Below, piece by piece: positions 40,662 through 50,487 of a stretch of DNA of 64,000 nt. The notes under the pieces were generated by a model that saw nothing but the letters and a program-made list of their open reading frames with translations, did no database searches and was not told the origin of the DNA. The position numbers and the translations under genes were made by a program. How positions within the stretch are numbered: the stretch's first letter is position 1; every line of letters starts with the position of its first letter. The stretch comes from Adiantum capillus-veneris (Eukaryota > Streptophyta > Polypodiopsida > Polypodiales > Pteridaceae), in contig CM043958.1 in NCBI GenBank assembly GCA_014529385.2, forward strand, positions 151,120,293 through 151,184,292, read 5' to 3'.

Positions 40662-41825
40662 GTTGGGAAGGGGCGGCTGTCCAGGTACTGTGTACAAAGA
40701 TGATGCGTACTGACCCCAGGTCTCCCCAAGAGCACCTCCCTTTGAAGTCTAGCTCTAGTGTCTCGGCATTCCTCATTATATCAACTGTTCTGGGGCATGC
40801 TCCCCGAACTGCGTCTCTGCTCAGGCTGGGTATGTGGGTATGCCTCTGCTGCTGCATCATGTAGTGTCTGTGTTAGTATAGTAGTAAGCTCCTCCAGAGG
40901 TCGCCCTGGCTCCTTTGTGCACAGGTCTGTAGATCCCATCTATATATACAGAGTCCGTCTCCCGCGTGAAGGTGTTGTGAGTAGGGGCTGCTGCCCGTAG
41001 CTTGTGTGCTACACTAAACTGAAAAGAAATGGTCAGCGATACAAGAGCATGATCCACTGCCACACCAACAGGTCTGGGTCCAACCGTGAGGTCCTGGATA
41101 CTAGAGATGAGGCTCGGTTGTGCCATGACATAGTCCACTGTGCTGGCTCCATGTCTATGTGGGAAGCATGTGAAGCCTCCCGAAGCAGGAAACCTCTCTA
41201 GGCCATTCAAGATGGCCAATCCATGTGCGGTGCCCATGTCTATCAGGTGTCGCCCATACTCAGTATATTCCACATCGTGTGATAGTTTGGACAGGCCCGT
41301 CCCTACAACATCTAGCTCTCTCAGCATCTCCTGTGAAGTATCATAAAACACTGTCTGGTGATGGGCAGTCCTAGCATTGAAGTCCCCTAGAATGATAATG
41401 TCACCATCTCTAGAGAACTCCCATATGTCATCATCCAAAATAGAAAAAGGGGACTGTCCTCTGGGTGATGCATAGACTGATGTACTCGGGGGAAAGTAGC
41501 AAATAGCAATGTAGAGATATCTGCCTGTCTCTGCTTTCAATCTCACCCACATGTACCTAGCCTGCTCATCCCTACGGGCTATATGTATCAAAGGCTGCAG
41601 AACCTCTCTAAATAACACTGTCACTCCCCCCGAGCCCCATCCTTTGTGCTCTGAGCGTGTCTCCTGTCTGTAAGCTGTCTCCCACCTGTATCCACTGATG
41701 TGAGGCATGGATTGCCCAGGGGCCTGGTGTGTCTCAGAGTAAAAGATGATGTCTCTTCCAATAAAGCTATCCTCAAAAGCACCAACATCAAGACGCATAG
41801 ATCCATTACAGTTCCAGGCAGCCAC
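38302..41825 (-). pseudogene. LINE L2 ORF2: endonuclease, RT, zinc knuckle
   Basis: Begins at 41825 (MAAWNCNGSMRLDVGAFEDS), 30 bp after ORF1. The endonuclease is open to about 40920, with SETHQ, DIIILGDFNART and STVDYVMAQPSL. RT is open from about 40620 to 39770 (IGHTLARLYASILEQQLSRW, GVKQGCPLSP, catalytic YADD at 39856-39867). The C-terminal third is open from 39576 to 38479, including the CPLCDMEPETKLHYTCRCPV knuckle. A basic tail ends in TMEEIDEIRQRPMLDLL at 38302. Frameshifts lie near 40920, 40650 (31-G run), 39765 and 39640. The clade was not resolved by eye. Confidence 0.88.
40630..40660. repeat. 31-bp poly(G) run inside LINE L2 ORF2
   Basis: Uninterrupted G's on the plus strand (a C run in the LINE sense strand, coding Pro). 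L1 has no comparable run here, so it is an expansion in L2. Confidence 0.9.
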
Positions 41826-41855
41826 CTTGAGTGTGGTCCCATAAGTCTCACACCG

Positions 41856-42734
41856 TCATGTGGAGCGTCGCTCTAGTATTACCACTCTTCCATCTCGGTA
41901 AAAGGCAATCTTGCCTTTTCCCCTTGCCGCTCTAATCTCCGGCATTACTTCCTGCATATGAGCGATCTGCGAGAGGGTGAGATCATCCCTGAGAAAGATG
42001 CCCGTCTCTTTAAGAGTTGGCCTTTTCTTCAAGAAGTACTTCTTCGCTTCCATGGAGGGCAAACGGAGGATGAGTGCTCTTTCTTTTGAGGTTTCCCCAC
42101 TGCTTCCATTTTTCTTTGTGTTGCCCACTCTCCATACTCTTGTGTGCGTCCGCTCATGAACCCCCATCAAGGCCATGAGTTCTTTTACCTCTTCGTCCAC
42201 ATTGCCTTTCTCTTGAAGACCGCAAATTCTCACATGTAAAGCGCGCACCCGTCTTCTTTGCTCCTCGTCTAGTGTTTGATTAATGATAGTGGGTGTGGAC
42301 GTGGGCGTTATCTCCTTGCCTTTGCCTTTCTTGGTCACCTTGATCCATTTCTCAGCTTCATCCGCCTTCTGTTGAGTTTTGGTAAGAATATCCAGCCAAT
42401 AAGTTGTCATCTCTTTGTGTTGCTCTTGTCCCTCTTTGATGGGCCGTACTTGCTCCTTGATCGTATTGATTTCTTCGATTACTGAGGGTTGTAGTTGGCC
42501 CTCTTCTAGTGTGTTTCTTGATCGTGCTTCGGCGAGATCTTTCTTGAGTGACACAATCTCTTCATCTTGAGTCGTCACTCGGTCTTCCAGCGTATTTATC
42601 TTGCTCTCTTGGATCAGCACGCGTCCTTCGAGCATTTTTATTGTGCCCAAGAGATTGCGGTTCATCTTGGTAATGGTCTCCGTCATATCCTCTTTGCTTT
42701 TTTGGGTGTCGGCTTTATCGTTCAGCTTCCTCAT
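41856..42734 (-). CDS. LINE L2 ORF1 protein (coiled coil plus RRM-like), open
   Basis: An intact frame of about 290 codons, starting at 42734 (MRKLNDKADTQKSKEDMTE). L3 starts with the same MRKL, so the upstream TTG-initiated extension is not used. The first ~110 residues are a coiled coil with a heptad-like pattern (IQESKINTLEDRVTTQDEEI). A basic linker follows (KVTKKGKGKEITP), then an RRM-like domain ([33 protein letters not shown]) and a C-terminal domain ([33 protein letters not shown]). This is the architecture of L1-type ORF1 proteins, which trimerise and coat the LINE RNA. ORF2 starts 30 bp downstream. Confidence 0.87.
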   Translation of the reverse strand: MRKLNDKADTQKSKEDMTETITKMNRNLLGTIKMLEGRVLIQESKINTLEDRVTTQDEEIVSLKKDLAEARSRNTLEEGQLQPSVIEEINTIKEQVRPIKEGQEQHKEMTTYWLDILTKTQQKADEAEKWIKVTKKGKGKEITPTSTPTIINQTLDEEQRRRVRALHVRICGLQEKGNVDEEVKELMALMGVHERTHTRVWRVGNTKKNGSSGETSKERALILRLPSMEAKKYFLKKRPTLKETGIFLRDDLTLSQIAHMQEVMPEIRAARGKGKIAFYRDGRVVILERRST

Positions 42735-42787
42735 GCTTGATCGCCGTCCGAAAAAGAGCAACTAAGCGCACGTGTGCATCCACACTA

Positions 42788-42853
42788 GCAGCGGGCGTGG
42801 TAGCTGGGCGAGTGGGAGAGAGGGAGAAAGAGAGAGAAAAAATGAAAAAATGC

Positions 42854-42930
<77 letters not shown>
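42788..42930. repeat. L2 5' flank and (GA)n microsatellite adjoining L3
   Basis: A short G-rich piece (GCAGCGGGCGTGG, matched at 57654-57666) is followed by about 38 GA units (42855-42930). The LINE L3 3' end starts at once after it. Confidence 0.85.
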
Positions 42931-42934
<4 letters not shown>

Positions 42935-43290
42935 AATGAAAAATGTTATATTAACGTCTTCAAAAGGCCAATGTGACCTATGAGACCAGAAAGTTACAAT
43001 GTAATGGATCTGATACAAAGTCAGAGTAACAAGATGACAAAATGACAAAATGACAAAATAATACTATGGAATCCTAGACTGCTGGGTGTGGACGAAGCAG
43101 CTTAAACAGCTAGCTGGGATAGCTAGATCACAAGAGATCCAGCATCGGTCGCTGGCGGATCTCATCAATCTCCTCCATGGTCAGTAGTCTGACCGGGCGT
43201 CGTATATGTCGAGCAAGAGTGGCCCGGATCCTCTGATGCAGCCTCTGTCGATGCTGTGTAGTCCTCTGCAATCGTGGGCGTCTGGATCTC

Positions 43291-44744
43291 TGTCACCAGC
43301 GTGTGACTACTATCTATCCTTTTTGTTGATTTCTTTCTTATTATCTATTTACTTTCACTTTTTGGAAACACCCCTCGGGAAATCTAATTGCCTTGCATTG
43401 CATAGCTAGTGTGGAACTGTCCAGAGGGAGTCGAGGCCTGAGGGCAAGAGAGCACTAAGGTTGGAGAAAGACTATGGTTAGCCAAAGTGGGGTCATTGAC
43501 TAGCCAAAGTGGAATCCTTTGCTACAGAGGCTACATTTCAATTCTGGATGTGGCCGCAGTGTACAAAGAGGGTTGGATGACCTAGAAAGATACAATGCCA
43601 GCATCTCCTAAAATTTAGGGACCTGAAAATGTGTTGACGTCATCCGGAATGACAAAGGGAACATTTTCTTACTCTGCCGTGAAGTCAACTGGGCAGCCAG
43701 TTGGGAGATTTTTAGGCGGCAACCCCGAAACGGGAAAATGCTTGTAAATGTGCCAAGTGGCACCTTCTGGTGCACTTGCCTCATGCAACAAGAGTTGGCG
43801 CTGAATTTAGGAGGGGGAGAGCCTCATTTTCAGTTTTGTCACAGGTTAAGAGCTATGGAGTGCTTGCTTTCCCTCTTATGCACAGTGCGGTGCCAGGAGT
43901 GATGCCCTGCACGCTACGCACTGTCCTCTCTCTCCCCTTTGGCAGTATGTTATGCCCCTCTAGTGGGCTCTTCATTTTACCAATGTACAGTTGTGTGGGT
44001 TCATGCGCGATTGCCGAGGCAAGAGTCTCTTGCACTGGTACTGGATTAGCTAGCGGCTAATCCCCCGCAGGTACAGGTGAATTCGGAGAGGTTTCACGCC
44101 AGAAATCTCGTCCGATTCAAAGGGCAAGTAGCCCTACAGGTGCGGGAGCTCGAGGACTTGCTACGGATGCGACCGGCACGTGAAACGGAGCCCAAAACAG
44201 TAAATTACAGCTTCTGTGTATTTTTGCAGGTTTAGGGTTTTGGGCCTAAACGGACCCTAATACCCCCAGGAGGTTCGGGGACGCAAGGGGACCGTTGTAC
44301 AGGCGATCTGGCGCATTTTCAGGGCTGAAAACAGAGAATTCAGCGTGCTGCAGATTCTCGCCAGGTTTTGCAAAGTGCTTGTATGCGTCGGGAAAGTCGG
44401 CCAATGCGTGGGAATACTGACTGTGAAGGGTTCTAGTACAGTTATGTTGCCGAAATCAAGCCAGAACAGTCAGAATTCAGCCAAGGTTGTGCAGGGCAGC
44501 TTGGAAAGAACCACAGCGTATATTCCCTCTTTTAAACAATAAAGAAATACCGAAAGGGGTGCCTAAGTTAGGGGCCAATCTGGTGTCGGTCTTCTCATAC
44601 AGGTGCATTCTAGCATCTGTATCCCATTCCCCTCTCTTGTGTCACTATAGCGCAGGTATAATAGACGACTAATAATGGGTGAAAGCTAAATCAAGGTTTA
44701 AAGTAAAGTCTACCGTCCTTTTTGGATTGAACAGGCCGGTTACA
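43291..44744 (+). repeat. B3 5' LTR
   Basis: 1454 bp, from TGTCACCAGCG to GGCCGGTTACA. Polyadenylation signal AATAAAGAAATACC near 44540. Compared with the 3' LTR it lacks about 15 bp near 43625 and a few bases near 43650. The open frames inside it (for example 43770-44060) recur in the 3' LTR and are not genes. Confidence 0.94.
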
Positions 44745-44760
44745 TGGTTCCATCGACTGG
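44745..44760 (+). promoter_or_regulatory. B3 primer binding site
   Basis: TGGTTCCATCGACTGG starts right after the LTR. It has the family-B form and does not match tRNA-iMet. Confidence 0.65.
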
Positions 44761-44853
44761 ATTAAATCACTTTTTCCCATAGAAGTGAGAGCCTTGGTCA
44801 GTTTAGGCTTGAAGACATAGGGGATCATAGACCAGACACAGGGAATAGCAATT

Positions 44854-45982
44854 ATGGCTGACAGACCAGATCATGTGACTAAAGAGGTTTCCTCTTCACA
44901 GGGTCAACAGACACATGAAGTGGCTGAGTCCTCAAGACCACCACAGACGGATGATGATATATTCAGGATCCAGTTGGCTACTGCTGTAGTTGGCTACTGC
45001 TGTGGCTATGTTCACATAAGTAATGCAGAACCCGAGGTTTTTAGCCTTTCTGCAACCTCCTCTTCCGTCTCAGCAAGTTGGGTCACTGGATCATATTTAA
45101 AAGCCTGTCAAGGCTCGAGCACAGGTGATTCATACCGCACAGTCAATGGAAACGCCTGTACACTTGACGGAGAACATGCAGTCTCCACAACCTGTGCCTA
45201 AGGTGCAAGAACAGGTGGCTGAGATGCCAGTTTTTCAAGCTGTACCAGTTCAGCCGGCCACCTTTCAGCAGCCTATAGCTGGTTCTAATGGACAGGGAAG
45301 CAACTTACAGGCTATGCAACAAGTCTTCCCACCACCTTCAGTACACCCTGGCTATTTTGGAGGTGGATCGGTATTCCAGAGCATGGCTGGTCATGTACCT
45401 GGAAATCAGTTTTATACGCCAGGAACAGTGGTCGGGGGTGCTCAAACGATGATGCCTAACCCCATGTACAGTGTCATGGGTATGCAACCAGGGTTTCAGA
45501 GCACTCAGGGCCAATTTGGGATGCCACAGGCAAATTTTGGTATGGCTGGAATTACAAATCAGCAGCCAAATATGGGGTTTCCAGGTCAACTTAATTGCGG
45601 TCAGGGAACACAAATGAACCCTAACAGTGTTCCCATGTTTCAGTCACTTCCATATGACAATTTAACGCCGCTGGACAGGCCAACTCCGTACAAAGAAGGT
45701 GGCGAAGGTGTGTCTTTCACGACCTTTACAGGGTTTGATGACAGGAAGAAGGCTCTCTCATTCCTCCAGCAGTTTGACAAGGCCTATGCAGGGGGAAACT
45801 TTACAGAGGCTTCAAAGGTCCGCAAGGCAGCCACTTTCTTGACAGGGAATGCGGGACAATGGTGGAGAACTTTATTGCTTCAAGGGCAAGCTTCGTCCAC
45901 ATGGATTTACTTTAAGCAGATTTTTGCAGCAGCATGGTTATCTGATGACTTTGAAGCAGATGTCATGACAGAATGGCACTAG
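44854..45982 (+). pseudogene. gag: B3 gag, N-terminal part
   Basis: Begins at the ATG at 44854 (MADRPDHVTKEVSSSQG), equivalent to the B1 start. A duplication-like frameshift near 44990 (GCTACTGCTGTAGTTGGCTACTGC) moves the frame, and gag continues in the frame of 45125-45982. That stretch is rich in Gly, Met, Gln and Asn (SVMGMQPGFQSTQGQFGM) and then enters the capsid core (SFLQQFDKAYAGGNF, QWWRTLLLQGQ). It ends at a TAG (45981-45983), where B1 has a His codon. Confidence 0.85.
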
Positions 45983-46006
45983 CTTAATGGTGCCACTTGC
46001 AGAAAT

Positions 46007-48457
46007 ATGGATGATTACAATCGGAAGTTTTGGAAAGCTCTACTTCCAGTAACTTCCTATAGGTTTGTGCCATTGACAGAACAGATTGAAAAATACTGCT
46101 GTGGCCTACCTAAAGGATTGAGAAAGTACTGTACGAAGACAAAAGTCACTACTTTGACGCAGCTCATCGAGGTAGCAAACACTGGCAATGGTTTGCTCAA
46201 GGGAGAAGATTGTGAATTTAACACTGGCGTCAAGGCAGGATCAGGCAAGAAAAATTCAGCCAAGAAGCACGTTCCCAATGAGGCTCCTAAAGGGACTCAG
46301 GAGTCAGCCAACGCAGGGAAAGATAAAGCTACGGCTGAATCAGAAAAGGGACCAACAAAGAAATGGAAAAGACGTTTTTCTCGCAAGTCAGAAGAGCAAA
46401 AGAAGGTCCTGAGGACAGAGAACAAATGCTTTATATGTGAGCAGCTTGGCCACATTGCTTACAATTGTTCTACAAAGAAAAGGCCAGCTGATTCTGAAGA
46501 CAAGGAGGACAGGAAAGGAAAGAAGCCCATGGCTGGTCTAGTGCCAGATATGGTGGGCGACAAGCCAAATTCAGATGCAAGTGAGCTTTGCAGAGCATGG
46601 GGAAAGGTCAGGGATCAAACAATGCTTATCTTCTTTGATCCAGGTGCCAAAGCCAACTTCATTTCCCCAGAATTGGCTTCAAAGTTGGGAATCAGGCCTG
46701 AAGAGATGGGGTATACAGCAGAGGCAGGTTTGGCATGTCCTGGCCATACAGAGGCTGTGACGCCCATCATTGGAAAGTTGCGTCTACATATCCAGTCCTA
46801 TGTAGATGCTGAAGAATTTTACATCATGCCACTGGACGGATGTGATGTGTTGTTAGGTATTCCTTGGTTGTTTCGTGTACAGGGAATCAGGGATGCCTAC
46901 AACAAAAAGATCACTGTACAGAGCAGGGGAAAGACTCACATTCTAGATGTAAAGCTTAAAGGGGAGTCTATTCCTACTGTATCAGCTTCTGCTATTACTT
47001 CTGTAATGAAAAAGCATCTTTCTGTGTACTTGGTTTTTGCACATGAAGTGTCAGATTGTGATGAATCAAATTTATCTATGCTAGATAAAGAAAGGTCAAT
47101 GTTTTTACAACAGTATAGTGACTGTTTTTCCGATTCATTACCGTCTCAATTACCGCCAGAGAGACCCGAGGACCATGTGATAGATTTGGTGCCAGGCAGT
47201 AGCCCACCAAATAAGCCTCTGTACAGGGTTAGTGCGGCTCAGCAGAAAGAGATAATGGGCCAAGTACAGGAGCTGTTAGAAAAGGGGCTGATTCAGCCCA
47301 GTTCATCTCCATTCTGCTCTCCAGTGTTGTTGGTGCAGAAAAAGGATGGCTCATGGCGTATGTGCATCGACTACCGTGCACTGAACAAGAATACCATCGA
47401 GAATAGGTTTCCTATACCTAGAATTGATGATATTATGGACAAATTAGAAGGAGCAGCTATGTTTAGCAGGATAGATCTAAAGAGTGGGTACCATCAGATC
47501 CGCATTAGATCAGAGGATGTGCACAAGACTGCTTTTAGAACAACGTTTGGCCTTTACGAATTTTTAGTGATGCCCTTTGGTCTTACAAATGCTCCTGCTA
47601 CGTTCAATAGGATGATGGACAGAATTTTCCGTCCACACCAGCAGTTTGTTGGTACATTCTTTGATGACATGATAGTCTACTCAAAGAATGAAGAGGAGCA
47701 TAGGCATCACTTGGCCATTGTGTTCAAAGAGCTACGCAGTCATAGGTTGCTTATCAATGCAAAGAAAAGTGAGTTTTTTCTGGAAGAGATTCACTTTCTG
47801 GGACACATTGTCTCAAAGGATGGTGTCAGAATGGATCCTGCAAAAGTTGAAGCGATCAAGTCATTGCCAAATTTGAAGACGGAGCATGATGTCCGAAGCT
47901 TCTTGGGACTATGCTCCTATTACAGAAGGTTTATCCGAAATTTCGCTGAGATTGCTTCACCTTTACATGCTCTTCAAAAGAAGGCAGTCACCTTTAGATG
48001 GACACAGAAAGAGATTTCAGCTTTTAATCTCTTAAAGGAAAAGATGACTTCAGATCCAGTCATTGTGTTGCCAGATCTTAGGAAGTCATTTGTGGTCCAG
48101 TGTGATGCCTGCGGTAGTAGCATTGGTGCAGTGCTAATGCAAGATGGCAGGGTAGTAGCCTATGAGAGCAGAATTTTGCAAGGGCCAGAGATGACCATGC
48201 AGGTCTATGAGAAAGAGTTACTGGCTGTGATTCATGCGCTCTTAAGTTGGAAACACTACCTGCTAGGTGCAGACTTTGTTGTCCAAACGGACCATCAGAC
48301 CTTGCGATACTTCTTGACACAGACAAAGTTATCTGAGAAGCATATGCGATGGGCAAATATTTTGTCCATGTTCCATTTTCAGATTGTGCATGTGGAACAT
48401 GCACAATCTGATAAGGAAGCCACAAATTTCAGCTGTGTCGATTCCTTATCATCATGA
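46007..48457 (+). CDS. B3 gag C-terminus, protease, RT and RNase H
   Basis: An open frame of 816 codons continuing gag after the nonsense codon; the ATG at 46007 is internal. It contains the CCHC knuckle at 46427-46468 (C-FI-C-EQLG-H-IAYN-C), the protease active site [11 protein letters not shown] (Asp codon at 46637), the GCDVLLGIPW motif, RT with [18 protein letters not shown] and catalytic GTFFDDMIVY, and RNase H through FHFQIVHVE. Just after that, a 31-nt palindrome at 48380-48410 replaces about a dozen conserved RNase H residues and shifts the frame, ending it at 48457. Confidence 0.9.
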   Translation: MDDYNRKFWKALLPVTSYRFVPLTEQIEKYCCGLPKGLRKYCTKTKVTTLTQLIEVANTGNGLLKGEDCEFNTGVKAGSGKKNSAKKHVPNEAPKGTQESANAGKDKATAESEKGPTKKWKRRFSRKSEEQKKVLRTENKCFICEQLGHIAYNCSTKKRPADSEDKEDRKGKKPMAGLVPDMVGDKPNSDASELCRAWGKVRDQTMLIFFDPGAKANFISPELASKLGIRPEEMGYTAEAGLACPGHTEAVTPIIGKLRLHIQSYVDAEEFYIMPLDGCDVLLGIPWLFRVQGIRDAYNKKITVQSRGKTHILDVKLKGESIPTVSASAITSVMKKHLSVYLVFAHEVSDCDESNLSMLDKERSMFLQQYSDCFSDSLPSQLPPERPEDHVIDLVPGSSPPNKPLYRVSAAQQKEIMGQVQELLEKGLIQPSSSPFCSPVLLVQKKDGSWRMCIDYRALNKNTIENRFPIPRIDDIMDKLEGAAMFSRIDLKSGYHQIRIRSEDVHKTAFRTTFGLYEFLVMPFGLTNAPATFNRMMDRIFRPHQQFVGTFFDDMIVYSKNEEEHRHHLAIVFKELRSHRLLINAKKSEFFLEEIHFLGHIVSKDGVRMDPAKVEAIKSLPNLKTEHDVRSFLGLCSYYRRFIRNFAEIASPLHALQKKAVTFRWTQKEISAFNLLKEKMTSDPVIVLPDLRKSFVVQCDACGSSIGAVLMQDGRVVAYESRILQGPEMTMQVYEKELLAVIHALLSWKHYLLGADFVVQTDHQTLRYFLTQTKLSEKHMRWANILSMFHFQIVHVEHAQSDKEATNFSCVDSLSS

Positions 48458-48600
48458 ACTTGATGATATGAGAGAACAGTATGCAAATGATGAAGATTTT
48501 GCAAGGGTCTTCGAGCAGCTAATGGATGGACAACGTCATGAACGCTATCTTCTCAAAGATGGGTTCATGATGATGCATGGCAGATTGTGTCACAAAGCCA
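48411..48600 (+). pseudogene. B3 RNase H end to integrase linker, out of frame
   Basis: The residues KPQISAVSIPYHHELDDMRE to GRLCHKA lie in a different frame from the upstream RT and from the downstream integrase (another shift near 48590). They match the RNase H-integrase linker of B1 and B2, so the element is continuous at DNA level. Confidence 0.8.
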
Positions 48601-49788
48601 TTGCGACGCAAAGTGATGGAAGAGAGTCATGTCCCACCGTATGCAGTGCATCGTGGTATCGATGCTACAGTTAAAGCGGTTGAGACATTCTTCTATTCGC
48701 CTACATTGAGAAGGGATGTGGATGCATTTGTGCGAGAATGCCTAATATGCCAAAAGGTCAAGTTTGACAGGCAAAAGGCACTAGGGTTATTGCAACCACT
48801 ACCTATTCCAGATAAACCATGGGAAAGTATTGCTATGGATTTTATCTTTGATCTTCCGAGAACGCAGCCAGGTAACGATGGTATTTGGACCATTATTTGC
48901 AGATTCAGCAAACAGGCTCATTTTATTCCTGTCAGGAAGAAGATAAAGCCAGATCAGATGGCACGCTTGTTTATGAGCAATATTTTCAAGTATCATGGCA
49001 TGCCACAGTCGATTGTTAGCGACTGTGATCCACGCATGACAAGTTTGTTCTGGAGAGGCTTGTTTGAGAATATGGGCACCACGCTCAAATTCTCTTCGTC
49101 ATTTCATCCTCAAACAGATGGGCAGTCAGAAGAGGCAAATTCTATTGTCCTAGATGTGCTGAAGTGCTATGTGTCAGAGCATAAAGGAAAGTGGGAGCAG
49201 TATTTGCCATTGGTGGAGTATGCATACAATAATACAGTGCATTCATCAACTCGCAAGGCACCCTTTGAGATAGTTGAAGGTGGCAATAAAGTTCCTCCCA
49301 TACTGCATACAAAGGACAAGATATTTGAAGCAGATAAGTATGTTCAGGACATGGATGAAATGTACAAGAAGGTCAAAGTGGCCTTAGAAAAGACTCCGGC
49401 AAAGCAAAAGAAAGCAGCTGATCGTCACCGTCGTGAAGTGGTATATTCACTTGGTGATTGGGTGCTTTTACGCTTTGAAAAGGCAAGGTTAAAGAAGATG
49501 AAGGGCAAGGAAAGATTGTTTCCAAAGCTCAGCATGCGTTATTATGGGCCTTTTCAAGTGTGCGACATAATCAGTGATGTTGCATATAGGTTGAAATTGC
49601 CTGACAGTTGGAAGATTCACAATGCGTTTCATGTGAGTCTTCTCAGACCCTATGTGGGTGATGTGCCAGAAGATATGCCAGCTGAAGATCAGCCGGAAGT
49701 CGAGGAACTTCACGAGATCTTGGTCCCGGAACAGATTTTGGCACACAAAGAAAGGAAAGTGAAAGGCAAGGTTGCTAGGCGTTACTAG
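48577..49788 (+). CDS. B3 integrase
   Basis: An open frame of 403 codons; the internal ATG is not a natural start. The H2C2 finger shows AVHRGIDATVKAVETFFY and CLICQ. The catalytic core has AMDFIFDLPRTQ, the second Asp in VSDCDPRMTSLFW and the Glu in TDGQSEEANS. GPY/F-like motif: RYYGPFQV. It stops at 49786-49788 within the chromodomain because a short insertion shifts the frame (AR-RY, then VKFRNYPPMDAKW in the next frame, 49772-49984). Confidence 0.9.
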   Translation: MADCVTKPLRRKVMEESHVPPYAVHRGIDATVKAVETFFYSPTLRRDVDAFVRECLICQKVKFDRQKALGLLQPLPIPDKPWESIAMDFIFDLPRTQPGNDGIWTIICRFSKQAHFIPVRKKIKPDQMARLFMSNIFKYHGMPQSIVSDCDPRMTSLFWRGLFENMGTTLKFSSSFHPQTDGQSEEANSIVLDVLKCYVSEHKGKWEQYLPLVEYAYNNTVHSSTRKAPFEIVEGGNKVPPILHTKDKIFEADKYVQDMDEMYKKVKVALEKTPAKQKKAADRHRREVVYSLGDWVLLRFEKARLKKMKGKERLFPKLSMRYYGPFQVCDIISDVAYRLKLPDSWKIHNAFHVSLLRPYVGDVPEDMPAEDQPEVEELHEILVPEQILAHKERKVKGKVARRY

Positions 49789-49984
49789 AGTAAAGTTCAG
49801 AAACTATCCACCAATGGATGCTAAGTGGATGGAAGAAGGTGAACTTGCAGAATCACCAACTATGTTATCACTTTACCTTGAAGCCTTCGATTTTGCAACC
49901 TACCTTGACCCCTTGAGTTTCAGAGCTACATGGATTGTCAGTGTGACAATGGATTCTGAAACAAATGATGTACATGGTATTTAA
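49789..49984 (+). pseudogene. B3 chromodomain tail, frameshifted
   Basis: VKFRNYPPMDAKWMEEGELAE corresponds to the B2 chromodomain end (VKFKNYPSLDAKWMEESELL). The frame differs from the integrase by a small indel near 49787. Confidence 0.78.
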
Positions 49985-50487
49985 AGTGAGCTCAAATGAA
50001 ATACTTGTTACATGAATGTTAGAGCTGTACAGATTGTCAGTTTGGCAATTGCTCTTATGGAATGTCCAAAAGTTTGGTTAGTGCTATAGAAGTGAGTATT
50101 TCTTTTCAGTTTGTCAAGGATACAGTAATTGCTTCTATTAAAGAGTACATGTGTAACTGCATTCTTAAACTGTCGGTTTGGGTATGCTCGAAAGTGTTAC
50201 GGGATCCAACGTGTACTATAAGACAGTGGCAAAATGTGCAGCTACCATTTTGTCATTGGAAAGTTAGTGACTCAAAGCAATGGCAGAGTGCGCAGCTACC
50301 ACTGTCATTGGGACAGGGTTCACACGCAGGCAATACATGTGTCGACGAGGTGTTGAATACACCACGGTTGACAATGAGCATGTATGTGTCGTATATATGT
50401 CGACAGGTGTTGTATACATCAGTGTTGACTAGGAGCATGTACGACATAGATGCAAACGAGGACGTTTGAGATTTCAAGAGGGGGGTA
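49985..50487 (+). other. B3 3' untranslated region with short direct repeats and polypurine tract
   Basis: Non-coding. It contains paired repeats: GTGCAGCTACCA near 50237 with GCGCAGCTACCA near 50291, and a ~45-bp unit starting TGTCGAC at 50340 repeated at 50397. It ends in the purine tract AAGAGGGGGGTA (50476-50487) that primes plus-strand synthesis. Confidence 0.72.

Noticed and set aside
43770-44060. A 96-codon frame repeated almost identically at 50984-51274
   Set aside because: Both copies lie inside the B3 LTRs. The similarity is LTR identity, not a conserved gene.
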